This document shows positions 53,835-61,581 of a stretch of DNA of 64,000 bases, in pieces. The position numbers and the translations under genes were made by a program. Each line of letters starts with the position of its first letter. The first letter of the stretch is position 1. Location of the stretch: contig NZ_CP022282.1 in NCBI RefSeq assembly GCF_002216065.1, forward strand, positions 1,302,001 through 1,366,000, given 5' to 3'. The stretch comes from Chryseobacterium sp. T16E-39 (GTDB lineage: Bacteria; Bacteroidota; Bacteroidia; Flavobacteriales; Weeksellaceae). The notes beneath the pieces are model-generated. The model searched no databases and had not been told where the DNA came from. It worked only from the letters and a program-made list of their open reading frames with translations.

Positions 53835-54043
53835 ATCTCTACCACAGAATTAAAGAAGTTAGAAATCACATTGATGATCTCCAGCAGATAGCAAACAAAC
53901 ATAAAGCTAACAATAAAATTCACAGTTATAATCGTGTTTGTGATACTATAAAAGAAAATAAGCTAAATCTTAAAGTATTAAATGAAGATCTAGTAAAACA
54001 CAATAGAATATTATTATACAGAATCCATGCAGAAACACACTAA
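53831..54043 (+). CDS. Small coiled-coil phage protein
   Basis: 70 residues, mainly helical, heptad-like (YHRIKEVRNHIDDLQQIANK; ENKLNLKVLNEDLVKHN). Function unknown. It overlaps both neighbours. It is not Avd-like in length or composition. Confidence 0.55.
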   Translation: MNLYHRIKEVRNHIDDLQQIANKHKANNKIHSYNRVCDTIKENKLNLKVLNEDLVKHNRILLYRIHAETH

Positions 54044-54299
54044 AAATTATCTACAGTTTTTCAAACCTCACGATGAACAAAATATTCCATGCGAGGTTTG
54101 CGCCAACAGGGCTGTAGATATACATCATATAATTCCAAGATCAAAATTTGGTAAGAAAAGAAAGGAGGAACAGGATCATGTTGAAAACTTAATTGCCTTA
54201 TGTCGTGTTTGTCACGATATGGCACACGATGAGAAATTCAGCAAAGACTATCTATCTAAGATACATTTTAAAAAAATTAAATCTATAAATACACTTTAA
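54027..54299 (+). CDS. HNH endonuclease
   Basis: 90 residues. Compact HNH fold with CxxC pairs (Cys 22/25 and Cys 59/62), DIHHIIPRS (His 33/34), Asn 54 and the final His in DMAHDEK. It probably nicks or cleaves phage DNA during recombination or packaging, or is a homing-type enzyme. It overlaps the preceding gene by 17 bp and sits just before the DGR target genes. Confidence 0.85.
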   Translation: MQKHTKNYLQFFKPHDEQNIPCEVCANRAVDIHHIIPRSKFGKKRKEEQDHVENLIALCRVCHDMAHDEKFSKDYLSKIHFKKIKSINTL

Positions 54300-54321
54300 C
54301 AATAAAATTAATATTTAAAAT

Positions 54322-54777
54322 ATGGAAACATTAAAAATCGAAATTCCCAAAGGATTCGAAATCGAAAAATTTGACACAACTACAGGTGTGGTTTCATTCA
54401 AGGAAAAACCAAAAGACATCAAAGAAAGAATTAAATCATTTTCTGAAGTGCTTAATATACTTGAAATTGATGAGGATGATTTTGACGAGGAAAACGAAGA
54501 TTTAAGTGCTGATGAAGTTGCTTACAGACAAATTAAATTAATTGTCAAAGCTTTAAATGAGGGATGGATTCCCGATTGGACTAATTCAAAACAATACAAA
54601 TACTTTCCATGGTTCAATATGGGTTCTTCTTCGGGTTCGGGTTTCTCGTACGGCGGCTACGGTGGCTGGAATGCGCGTTCGGCTGTCGGCTCTCGCCTTT
54701 GCTTCAAGTCTCGTGAACTTGCAGAATATGCAGGAAAGCAATTTACCGAAATCTACAAACAATACATGACAATCTAA
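54322..54777 (+). CDS. DGR variable target protein 1
   Basis: 151 residues. An acidic N-terminal region (about 1-75; SFSEVLNILEIDEDDFDEEN) precedes a conserved joint AYRQIKLIVKALNEGWIPDW, then KYFPWFNMGSSSGSGFSY and a variable region (residues 101-127) with positions GGYGGWNARSAVG. A constant C-terminal helix (SRELAEYAGKQFTEIYKQYM) follows. Every base difference between its VR and the template repeat at 55195 falls on a template adenine. There is no signal peptide, so the diversified face is presumably used inside the cell or on a phage particle. Function unknown. Confidence 0.85.
   Translation: METLKIEIPKGFEIEKFDTTTGVVSFKEKPKDIKERIKSFSEVLNILEIDEDDFDEENEDLSADEVAYRQIKLIVKALNEGWIPDWTNSKQYKYFPWFNMGSSSGSGFSYGGYGGWNARSAVGSRLCFKSRELAEYAGKQFTEIYKQYMTI
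54623..54702 (+). repeat. DGR variable repeat VR1
   Basis: 80 bases aligned without gaps to TR 55195-55274. Of 20 template adenines, 16 are changed and four retained; none of the 60 other bases is changed. It lies inside the first target gene, about 25 codons before its end. Downstream CAAGT / ACTTG (54705-54721) could form a short hairpin. Confidence 0.92.
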
Positions 54778-54788
54778 AATTTCCAAAA

Positions 54789-55163
54789 ATGAATATCACA
54801 GAAAAAATTAAAAGCTTTGAAGACGCTTGTCAATTATTAGGTATCGAACCAACGGTACCTGAAGTTTCAATGCTTCCCGAAAACCAGCAAAAAGCGCTTG
54901 TATCACATTATAAGTTAGTGATCATTACGGAAGCTATAAATGAAGGTTGGAAACCTAACTGGAACAACTGGGAAGAAAGAAAGTATTACCCATGGTTCAA
55001 TATGGGTTCTTCTTCGGGTTCGGGTTTCTCGTACTACGACTTCGTTGGCTGGTATACGGCTTCGGCTGTCTGCTCTCGCCTTTGCTTTAAAACTTACGAG
55101 TTGGCAAAGTATGTAGGTGAAACGTTCATAGATCTTTATAAAGACTACTTCTTACTAGAATAA
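54789..55163 (+). CDS. DGR variable target protein 2
   Basis: 124 residues, a paralogue of the preceding gene: SFEDACQLLGIEPTVPEVS, then the shared VIITEAINEGWKPNWNNW and KYYPWFNMGSSSGSGFSY. The variable region covers residues 73-99 (YDFVGWYTASAVC), followed by RLCFKTYELAKYVGETFIDL. The VR differs from the template only at adenines and independently of VR1. One reverse transcriptase thus serves two targets. Confidence 0.85.
   Translation: MNITEKIKSFEDACQLLGIEPTVPEVSMLPENQQKALVSHYKLVIITEAINEGWKPNWNNWEERKYYPWFNMGSSSGSGFSYYDFVGWYTASAVCSRLCFKTYELAKYVGETFIDLYKDYFLLE
55006..55085 (+). repeat. DGR variable repeat VR2
   Basis: 80 bases aligned without gaps to the TR: 15 of 20 adenines are changed and five kept, and no other base differs. 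CTTTGC (55080-55085) and GCAAAG downstream could pair, a hairpin at the 3' edge where target recognition is usually encoded. Confidence 0.92.
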
Positions 55164-55194
55164 ATATTAAAGGTTGTGTGATGTTGTAGTTGTA

Positions 55195-55274
55195 GTTCTT
55201 CTTCAGGTTCAGGTTTCTCGTACAACGACTACGATAACTGGAATACGAATTCGAATGTCAGCTCTCGAATTTGC
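55195..55274 (+). repeat. DGR template repeat (TR)
   Basis: The template for both VRs lies between target gene 2 and the reverse transcriptase gene. In the target frame it reads SSSSGSGFSY, NDYDNW, NTNSNVSSRI. Of 20 adenines, many lie in AAC/AAT codons, which under adenine mutagenesis can give many residues and never a stop. The homologous stretch may begin one base earlier (55194, A versus G in both VRs). Confidence 0.93.
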
Positions 55275-55374
55275 AAAACATTTACATCGCAGACCATACC
55301 ACTTGGTAAAAAACAACAAAATTTTAAAGGCGTTGGTAATGAAATTGAAGACGACTTTACAAAAAGCAAAGGAT

Positions 55375-56337
55375 ATGAAAAGAGCCGGAAGTTTATTTCA
55401 GAAAATCACAAGTTTAGAAAACTTAATCCTAGCAGATGGAAAGGCACAAAAAGGAAAGTCTAAACAATATGGGGTTATAGCTCATAATAAGAATAAAGAA
55501 AGAAATATTGCAAGCCTTAATGATATTTTAATTAGCAAGACTTATAAAACTTCAAATTATAGTGTGTTTAAAGTATACGAACCTAAAGAAAGAGAAGTTT
55601 ACAAGCTCCCATATTTCCCGGATAGAATTTGCCATCATGCAATAATGAATATTTTAGAACCAATATTTCTAAATGTTTTCACTGCTGATTCTTACAGTTG
55701 TATTAAAGGAAAGGGAATTCATGCTGCTTCATTTAATTTAAGAAAGGCGTTGAAGAATGAAGAAGAAACGACCTTTTGTTTGAAACTTGATATTAAGAAG
55801 TTTTATCCAAATGTTGACCATGACATTTTGAAATCACTTTTGAGAAGAAAATTTAAAGATCAAGATTTATTATGGTTGTTGGATGAGATTATTGATAGCT
55901 CGCCTGGATTACCAATAGGTAATTATTTAAGTCAATATTTTGCAAATTTCTATCTAACATATTTTGACCACTGGATTAAGGAAAGATTGAAGGCAAAGTA
56001 TTATTTCAGGTATGCAGATGATATTGTGATCTTGAATAGAGACAAGGAAGTACTTCATCGAATTCTGTACCTAATCAAAAGCTACTTTGAAATTAACTTA
56101 AAACTTCAAGTGAAAGAGAATTGGCAAGTATTTCCAGTTAAAGTTAGAGGAATTGATTTTGTTGGATATAAACATTTTCATTCACATACTTTGCTTCGAA
56201 AATCAATAAAAAAACGATTTGCAAGAATGCTCAAGACGAATCCTAAAAGTGAATCAATAGCATCATATAAGGGGTGGACAAAGCATTGCAATTCTAAAAA
56301 CTTACTTAAAAAACTAATACCTCATGAAACACTTTAA
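55375..56337 (+). CDS. DGR reverse transcriptase
   Basis: 320 residues from Met at 55375 (MKRAGSLFQKITSLENLILA), the usual start of this family; a Met at 55339 is possible. RT motifs: CLKLDIKKFYPNVDHD (catalytic Asp 139), IGNYLSQ at 181-187, the form that marks DGR rather than retron or group II enzymes, and YADD at 213-216. It would copy TR RNA with errors at adenines for transfer into the two VRs. The open frame extends upstream through the TR itself (to 55174), but that part encodes nothing plausible. Confidence 0.93.
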   Translation: MKRAGSLFQKITSLENLILADGKAQKGKSKQYGVIAHNKNKERNIASLNDILISKTYKTSNYSVFKVYEPKEREVYKLPYFPDRICHHAIMNILEPIFLNVFTADSYSCIKGKGIHAASFNLRKALKNEEETTFCLKLDIKKFYPNVDHDILKSLLRRKFKDQDLLWLLDEIIDSSPGLPIGNYLSQYFANFYLTYFDHWIKERLKAKYYFRYADDIVILNRDKEVLHRILYLIKSYFEINLKLQVKENWQVFPVKVRGIDFVGYKHFHSHTLLRKSIKKRFARMLKTNPKSESIASYKGWTKHCNSKNLLKKLIPHETL

Positions 56338-56620
56338 AGATTTAAATATCAAAACGATTTTAACATCATTTATTGGAGAAAAAGTTAGAATAAATAAAAT
56401 ATTAAACACTGAAATTATAGTTCACGATTATAAAATTAAAGAATCAGAAAAGAAACCAGGAACAAAGTATCTGACATTGCAGATAAGTCGAAAAGGAGAA
56501 AAGGAAGTGATATTCACGGGATCAAAAATATTAATGAACATGATTGAGCAGGTATCAAAAGAAAACTTTCCATTCACTACGACTATTATTCAAGAAGATC
56601 AAATGTTTCAATTCACATAA
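56324..56620 (+). CDS. Hypothetical protein overlapping the DGR RT gene
   Basis: 98 residues, with an OB-like or ssDNA-binding-like beta pattern (GEKVRINKILNTEIIVHDY; KYLTLQISRKGEKEVIFTGS). It starts 14 bases before the RT stop. It lacks the basic four-helix character of Avd. It may be a DGR accessory protein or just the next phage gene; position alone cannot decide. Confidence 0.5.
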   Translation: MKHFKDLNIKTILTSFIGEKVRINKILNTEIIVHDYKIKESEKKPGTKYLTLQISRKGEKEVIFTGSKILMNMIEQVSKENFPFTTTIIQEDQMFQFT

Positions 56621-56633
56621 AACTAAATGAAAA

Positions 56634-56945
56634 ATGAAAAAATTCAAAAAGAGAATAAACATAGAAAATGCTACCTCATTCAAATTGGATTATTACGAAG
56701 GTGGAACTGAATTGAAGAGCAAAGAATTTAATACTTACAAATCAATGGAACAATTCCATAATAGGCAAACTGATTTCATGTATTTAGATTTTAACAGGCA
56801 CGCTTTAGTAGATGGAATTTGGTACAGATTTATAAAGCTTCGTTCTCCATTTGTTTTTCAAGAAGAATTGGATTTCATTAATAAAACATTTCATGAAAAT
56901 AATGAATCTGTAAATCTTCAAAAATACAAACTTGAAGAATGTTAA
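56634..56945 (+). CDS. Hypothetical phage protein
   Basis: 103 residues, soluble, aromatic-rich (MEQFHNRQTDFMYLDFNRHA; LVDGIWYRFIKLRSPFVF). No family recognised. Confidence 0.5.
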   Translation: MKKFKKRINIENATSFKLDYYEGGTELKSKEFNTYKSMEQFHNRQTDFMYLDFNRHALVDGIWYRFIKLRSPFVFQEELDFINKTFHENNESVNLQKYKLEEC

Positions 56946-56957
56946 CATCATAATGAG

Positions 56958-57158
56958 ATGGCATTTATATATAAGGGAATTGAATATTATATTGGGTCTT
57001 ATGCTTCAAAGTTCACTATTTCTATTCCTATGATAAAAAATTACTTTAAAGAAGTAGAAGCAAAAAAAAGCGATTATGCACACAATATAGCACAAACAAT
57101 TATAGAAGATGAATTATCAAGAATTTCTAAAGAAAAAAACAAAAGTCCATACACATAA
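56958..57158 (+). CDS. Hypothetical phage protein
   Basis: 66 residues (FIYKGIEYYIGSYASKFTIS). It overlaps the helicase gene start by 50 bases in another frame. Function unknown. Confidence 0.45.
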   Translation: MAFIYKGIEYYIGSYASKFTISIPMIKNYFKEVEAKKSDYAHNIAQTIIEDELSRISKEKNKSPYT

Positions 57159-58389
57159 AGGCTTTTCACCATTTGAGATGAATTCAAACCTATTTCCTTT
57201 TCAGCAATTTATTGTTGAAAGAAATATTGCAAAAGCAAAGCATGGAGTATTCGCAGATTGTGGATTAGGTAAAACCATAATGGAACTTGAAACAGCTACA
57301 CAAACCGTGAGAAAAACTAATAAAAAAGCTTTAATCCTAGCTCCATTAGTTGTAGTTGCTCAAACGAAAAGAGAAGCTGAAAAGTTCGGATTTGATTTAG
57401 ATAAAGTTGTTATAACAAATTTTGAAAATCTGCATAATATTGATCCAAGAGAATTTTCTTCTTTGATTGTAGACGAAAGCTCGATTATGAAAAATTTTGA
57501 AGGAAAAGTAAAAAAACAAATATTCGATTACTTCAAAGATTCTGATTTTAAGTTTGCTTTTACGGCAACTCCATCACCTAATGATCCTATGGAGTTAGGT
57601 AATCATTCTGAATTCTTGAACTATCAATCAAGATTAGAAATGTTGGCAACTTATTTCATAAATGATCAGGACCATACAAGCAAATGGAGATTGAAAGGTC
57701 ACGCAATCGATAAGTTTTATCAATCAATTTCTTCATGGGCGTTAATGCTTACAAAACCTCAGGATATTGGATTTGAAATGGCAGGTTATGACCTGTCTGA
57801 AATTAATTACACAGAACACAAAATAGAAACTGAAAAATTAAATAACGGTTTACTTTTCAATGATCTGGCAGTATCTGCAACTGATTTTAATAGTGAATTA
57901 AGAAGAACTAAAAAACAAAGAATTGAACAAGCTGCAGAATTAGCACAAATAAAAACAAATCATATTGTTTGGGTAAAGCATAATGAAGAAAGCGCAGAAG
58001 TTACTAAAATGATTGATGGTGCAATTGAAGTTTCTGGATCTGATAATCCGGAAGCAAAAGCAGAAAAGCTTTTAGCATTTTCAAATAATGAATTTAGAGT
58101 TTTAGTGACTAAATCTAAAATAGCTCAGTATGGTTTAAATTTTCAAAATTGTGCAAGTCAAATATTCATGAGTCTAGATTTCTCATTTGAAAGTTTGTAC
58201 CAATCTATAAGACGTAGTCACCGTTTCGGACAAAAAAATCAAGTTAACATTAACATCATTACAACTGATACAATGCAAAACGTTGTTGCCACAATAAAAA
58301 ATAAGGAAGAACAATTTAAAGCAATGCAACAAATAATGATCAAAAATCAAAACATATGGAATACAAAGCAATTTATGGAGACTGCGTAG
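57109..58389 (+). CDS. SNF2-like phage helicase
   Basis: 426 residues, a superfamily 2 helicase of the SNF2/DEAD type. Walker A ADCGLGKT (50-56), VDES in the Walker B position (121-124), FTATPSPND (motif III) and the C-terminal LYQSIRRSHRFGQ (motif VI). Likely a DNA-translocase involved in replication or recombination. It overlaps the methyltransferase gene by 34 bases. Confidence 0.85.
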   Translation: MNYQEFLKKKTKVHTHKGFSPFEMNSNLFPFQQFIVERNIAKAKHGVFADCGLGKTIMELETATQTVRKTNKKALILAPLVVVAQTKREAEKFGFDLDKVVITNFENLHNIDPREFSSLIVDESSIMKNFEGKVKKQIFDYFKDSDFKFAFTATPSPNDPMELGNHSEFLNYQSRLEMLATYFINDQDHTSKWRLKGHAIDKFYQSISSWALMLTKPQDIGFEMAGYDLSEINYTEHKIETEKLNNGLLFNDLAVSATDFNSELRRTKKQRIEQAAELAQIKTNHIVWVKHNEESAEVTKMIDGAIEVSGSDNPEAKAEKLLAFSNNEFRVLVTKSKIAQYGLNFQNCASQIFMSLDFSFESLYQSIRRSHRFGQKNQVNINIITTDTMQNVVATIKNKEEQFKAMQQIMIKNQNIWNTKQFMETA

Positions 58390-59222
58390 AAGAAGTTTCC
58401 AAGTTAGAAGATAATAGTATTGATTTTTCAATATTTAGCCCTCCTTTCGCTGAGTTATTTGTTTACTCTGATGACATTAGAGATATGGGAAATTCAAAGA
58501 ATTATAAAGAATTCTTTACTCATTTCAAGTTTCTAATTGAGCAGCTAAAAAGAGTAGTAAAATCAGGAAGGCTGGTAGCAATACATTGTATGGACTTGCC
58601 AATTATGAAAGGTAAAGAGGGATTCGTAGGCCTTAGGGACTTTTCTGGAATGTTAATTCAGGCTTTCCAGGATTATGGATTTATTTATCATGATAGGATT
58701 ACAATTTGGAAGGATCCAGTGGTAGAAATGACAAGAACTAAGTCAGTCGGATTACTTCATAAAACGATAAAGAAAGATGCAGTTATGAGCCGAACTGGAA
58801 TCCCTGATTATATTCTAGTTTTTAGAAATTCAGGAGAAAATGAAGTCCCAATTATACATCAGGATAAAGATCATACTAAAGAAAATTATTTGCCTGTAAA
58901 TCTATGGCAAAAATATGCTTCGCCTGTTTGGAATGACATCAATTATTCTGACACTCTTCAATATCGAAGTGCTAGAGATAATAAAGATGAAAAACATATT
59001 TGTCCCCTACAATTAGAAACAATCAGACGTTGTTTGCATTTATGGAGTAACGAGGGTGAAACGGTTTTAAGCCCATTCGGAGGAATAGGCAGTGAGGGCG
59101 TAGAGTCAATAGATTTAAATAGACGACCTATCCTAATTGAATTAAAAAAATCCTATTTCAATCAATTAGAAAAGAATTTAAAAATCGCATGGGATAAGAA
59201 AAATCAATTGCAATTATTCTAA
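58356..59222 (+). CDS. Phage DNA (N4/N6) methyltransferase
   Basis: 288 residues, N-4/N-6 amino-methyltransferase fold. Catalytic motif SPPF (28-31, in SIDFSIFSPPFAELF) and the AdoMet-binding LSPFGGIGSEGVES near residue 250 give the permuted (beta-type) order. It probably modifies phage DNA to resist host restriction. No cognate endonuclease is next to it. The substrate sequence cannot be deduced. Confidence 0.85.
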   Translation: MEYKAIYGDCVEEVSKLEDNSIDFSIFSPPFAELFVYSDDIRDMGNSKNYKEFFTHFKFLIEQLKRVVKSGRLVAIHCMDLPIMKGKEGFVGLRDFSGMLIQAFQDYGFIYHDRITIWKDPVVEMTRTKSVGLLHKTIKKDAVMSRTGIPDYILVFRNSGENEVPIIHQDKDHTKENYLPVNLWQKYASPVWNDINYSDTLQYRSARDNKDEKHICPLQLETIRRCLHLWSNEGETVLSPFGGIGSEGVESIDLNRRPILIELKKSYFNQLEKNLKIAWDKKNQLQLF

Positions 59223-59362
59223 GATTTTAATAAAAGAAGATTACTGACTCCGCAAAAATTGAAGAGTGTGTAAAAAGCCGGATGATCAGAAAAAATTGAA
59301 AGAAAAGAAGTGATGAATCTTTTCTATACCGTAAAAGTTTTGAAAATATATATTAAGAAGAT

Positions 59363-60094
59363 ATGGAAAGAGACGGATTTGTTTTTTACCGAAGCTTCTA
59401 CGAAGGAATTAAAGATCTGCCGAGAGATATTCAGGGAGACGTACTTACAGCCATAATGGAGTATGGCTTAAATGGAGTAACAACTGATAATCTAAAGCCT
59501 GTAGCCAGAGCTATATTTACTTTAATCAAACCACAGATAGATGCTAATAATCAGAAATTTATGAATGGTAAAAGCGGGGGAAGACCTCCAAAAGAAAAAC
59601 CTAACCATAACCAAGAAGAAACCAAACAAAAACCAAACCGAAACCAAACAGAAACCAAACCAGAACCTAAAGAGAATGTAAAAGAAAAAGAGAAAGTAAA
59701 AGAAGAAAGTAAAAGTAATACCCCTTTTATTCCCCAAGGGGAAAAGCAAGAAAATTTATTTCAAGAAGAGCATTTAAATTTTTCAATTCCAGTAAACTCT
59801 GAATCTGAAGAAAAAGAAAAAAGTTCCGCAAAAAAAGAAAAGGAAAATCCACCCGATCTTAACACTTTTATGCAATGGGCTAAAGAAATCTATCAGAATG
59901 AATTAAAAATTGATTTTACGCCTTTTTCCTTTGCTGTGGAATCAAAATATAATACCTGGAAGGACTCTGGATGGAAAGATGGGTACGGCAAGCCAATTAA
60001 AGGCTATAAAAACAAGTTGCGTAATGCAATTCCACATTTAAAAGCAATTAATAATTTCAACAATAATGGAAGTTCACAAGCAAGAAGAAGGTAA
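59363..60094 (+). CDS. Phage replication protein (DUF6291-like)
   Basis: 243 residues. An N-terminal DUF6291-like domain (about 1-75: FVFYRSFYEGIKDLPRDIQG; MEYGLNGVTTDNLKPVARAI), then a low-complexity Asn/Gln/Lys/Thr linker (about 80-115), an acidic section and a C-terminal helical domain (WAKEIYQNELKIDFTPFSFA ... KLRNAIPHLKAIN). The layout resembles phage replisome organisers. It overlaps the DnaC-like gene. Confidence 0.75.
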   Translation: MERDGFVFYRSFYEGIKDLPRDIQGDVLTAIMEYGLNGVTTDNLKPVARAIFTLIKPQIDANNQKFMNGKSGGRPPKEKPNHNQEETKQKPNRNQTETKPEPKENVKEKEKVKEESKSNTPFIPQGEKQENLFQEEHLNFSIPVNSESEEKEKSSAKKEKENPPDLNTFMQWAKEIYQNELKIDFTPFSFAVESKYNTWKDSGWKDGYGKPIKGYKNKLRNAIPHLKAINNFNNNGSSQARRR

Positions 60095-60986
60095 ATTCAT
60101 TCCTCCACGTAAAAGTGCTGCGATTGATGCCATTTTAAAAATTTACCCTGATCATCCTTTGGCTAAAAAGTACTTGGAAGATTTTAAAGAATACGGTGAA
60201 AGATTTACTGAATTTGTAAATAGCCGGAAGCCAGAGCAAGAAATAGTAAAACCCGAATTAAAGCCAATAGATCCCGAACACCTGTATGAAGTCTTTGTAG
60301 ACAATTACAAGTTTGTGAATATTAGGGAATTTGATGAGTCTCATAATGATTTCGAAAGCAGAAAACTAGCAAGAACATTAGCGCTCTACTTTATTGGCAA
60401 TAGAAATTTTTATAAATCTCCATTATTGTGTAAAAATCCAGATGGAACTTTCAAAAGCATGCCTGACTTAAATAAAGGTATTATGATTATTGGATCTTAT
60501 GGTATTGGGAAGACATCAATTATCAAAACTTTTCATGAGGTTTTTAAATATGCTAGAAATAATGAATTGCATGTTAAAAATAAGCTTGGAGAATTTGAAT
60601 TACTAATGTGGTATGAAATATACTTCGGTTTTTCCACTACCAATGATGTAGTAAGTGAATTTGAAGGTATCAAAAGAAACGAGCATTCTGATGAAGACTA
60701 TATATGGGATCAGTTCTGGAAAAAGCATTCCAAAGGTTTTCGATATTATGATGATGTAATGACCGAGAAAGTTGCGAGTAATTTTGGAAAGGTAGAATTA
60801 TTCAAATTAATATTTGAAAAAAGATACTCCAACAAGGCAAAAACAATTATCAGTCTGAATTACGAAGGTGAAACTGTTGATTCAACTCTGGAAGCATTTG
60901 CAAATAGATATGGCGAGAGGAACTACGATAGGTTATTCGAAATGTATAATATTATCGAATTAAAGGGTGAAAGTTTAAGAAAATGA
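60066..60986 (+). CDS. DnaC-like AAA+ helicase loader
   Basis: 306 residues. Walker A GSYGIGKTS (143-151), a Walker B-like segment FRYYDDVMTEKV and TIISLNYEGE as sensor. DnaC/DnaI-type loader that recruits the replicative helicase to the origin, working with the preceding organiser. Start overlaps the preceding gene by 29 bases. Confidence 0.8.
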   Translation: MEVHKQEEGKFIPPRKSAAIDAILKIYPDHPLAKKYLEDFKEYGERFTEFVNSRKPEQEIVKPELKPIDPEHLYEVFVDNYKFVNIREFDESHNDFESRKLARTLALYFIGNRNFYKSPLLCKNPDGTFKSMPDLNKGIMIIGSYGIGKTSIIKTFHEVFKYARNNELHVKNKLGEFELLMWYEIYFGFSTTNDVVSEFEGIKRNEHSDEDYIWDQFWKKHSKGFRYYDDVMTEKVASNFGKVELFKLIFEKRYSNKAKTIISLNYEGETVDSTLEAFANRYGERNYDRLFEMYNIIELKGESLRK

Positions 60987-61279
60987 GCCCAGAGTTAGAA
61001 AGCTTAATACAAGTGTTTAAATCAAACAGAGAGAACATGAAACTATCTTATAATTCAACACTGACATTTAAAGAGCAAGGCTATGAGTTTTCAATGAAAA
61101 TTCCTGGTAAGAGATACAGAGGTCAAGTAGCGCTAGAAGTTCAAAAATTTTGTTTTGACAGATGGAAAGAAGGTCATACATTGGCAGAAATTGGAGACAT
61201 GCTTGGATTAAAAAGTCACGCTTCTGTAAAGAATCATCTTAAGAATTTTACAGGAATTGGAAAATCTAAAGTTTCTTAA
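60983..61279 (+). CDS. Small HTH protein
   Basis: 98 residues. The C-terminal part looks like a helix-turn-helix (GHTLAEIGDMLGLKSHASVK). It overlaps the DnaC-like stop by 4 bp (ATGA). Probably regulatory or a replication adaptor. Confidence 0.6.
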   Translation: MSPELESLIQVFKSNRENMKLSYNSTLTFKEQGYEFSMKIPGKRYRGQVALEVQKFCFDRWKEGHTLAEIGDMLGLKSHASVKNHLKNFTGIGKSKVS

Positions 61280-61481
61280 TTTCATCGGCAAGTTTATTTA
61301 GAACGCGTTTAGCATCCTCGAGATCTTTATCTGTGATTCTTTGCGTTCCACTACCTGAGATTTTTTCATTGAGTTTATTATATAGCTTAATACGAGCATT
61401 TTTATTATCAGGCCACATTTCATTAGAAAGTTGCGACATGTTAATAATTGGATTGTTATCTAAAAAATCTTTCAAACTCAT
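61266..61481 (-). CDS. Small leftward protein, possible regulator
   Basis: 71 residues with helical, basic and acidic segments (INMSQLSNEMWPDNKNARI; DLEDAKRVLNKLADEI). The 3' end overlaps the preceding rightward gene by 14 bases. It has its own leftward promoter (61486-61514) with an almost leaderless start, suggesting a separately controlled phage gene such as an antitoxin or regulator. It has no matching family. Confidence 0.55.
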   Translation of the reverse strand: MSLKDFLDNNPIINMSQLSNEMWPDNKNARIKLYNKLNEKISGSGTQRITDKDLEDAKRVLNKLADEIKKL

Positions 61482-61485
61482 AAAG

Positions 61486-61562
61486 CAAAAGTAATAAAAA
61501 AAAATATATTACAATTGATATATATTTTATTTGGTCAATATATTACATTTGTTATATATTTG
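61486..61562. promoter_or_regulatory. Divergent promoters with paired 25-base repeats
   Basis: Rightward: TTG 61531-61533, 21 bases, then TATATTTG 61555-61562, 20 bases before the start at 61582. Leftward: CAA (TTG) 61512-61514, 18 bases, then TACTTTTG at 61493-61486, five bases before the start codon. Two 25-base repeats (61504-61528 and 61538-61562) match at 22 of 25 positions, and each covers one promoter, as expected for an operator pair. Confidence 0.6.
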
Positions 61563-61581
61563 AAAAATCAAATCAAGCAAA

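Noticed and set aside
53831..54043. 70-residue coiled-coil protein as the DGR accessory Avd
   Set aside because: Half the length of Avd, and placed before the HNH gene with ATGA coupling to other phage genes.
55174..55374. N-terminal extension of the DGR RT frame
   Set aside because: It is only the template repeat and its spacer read in the RT frame (VVVVVLLQVQVSRTTTTITG); homologous RTs begin near MKRxG at 55375.
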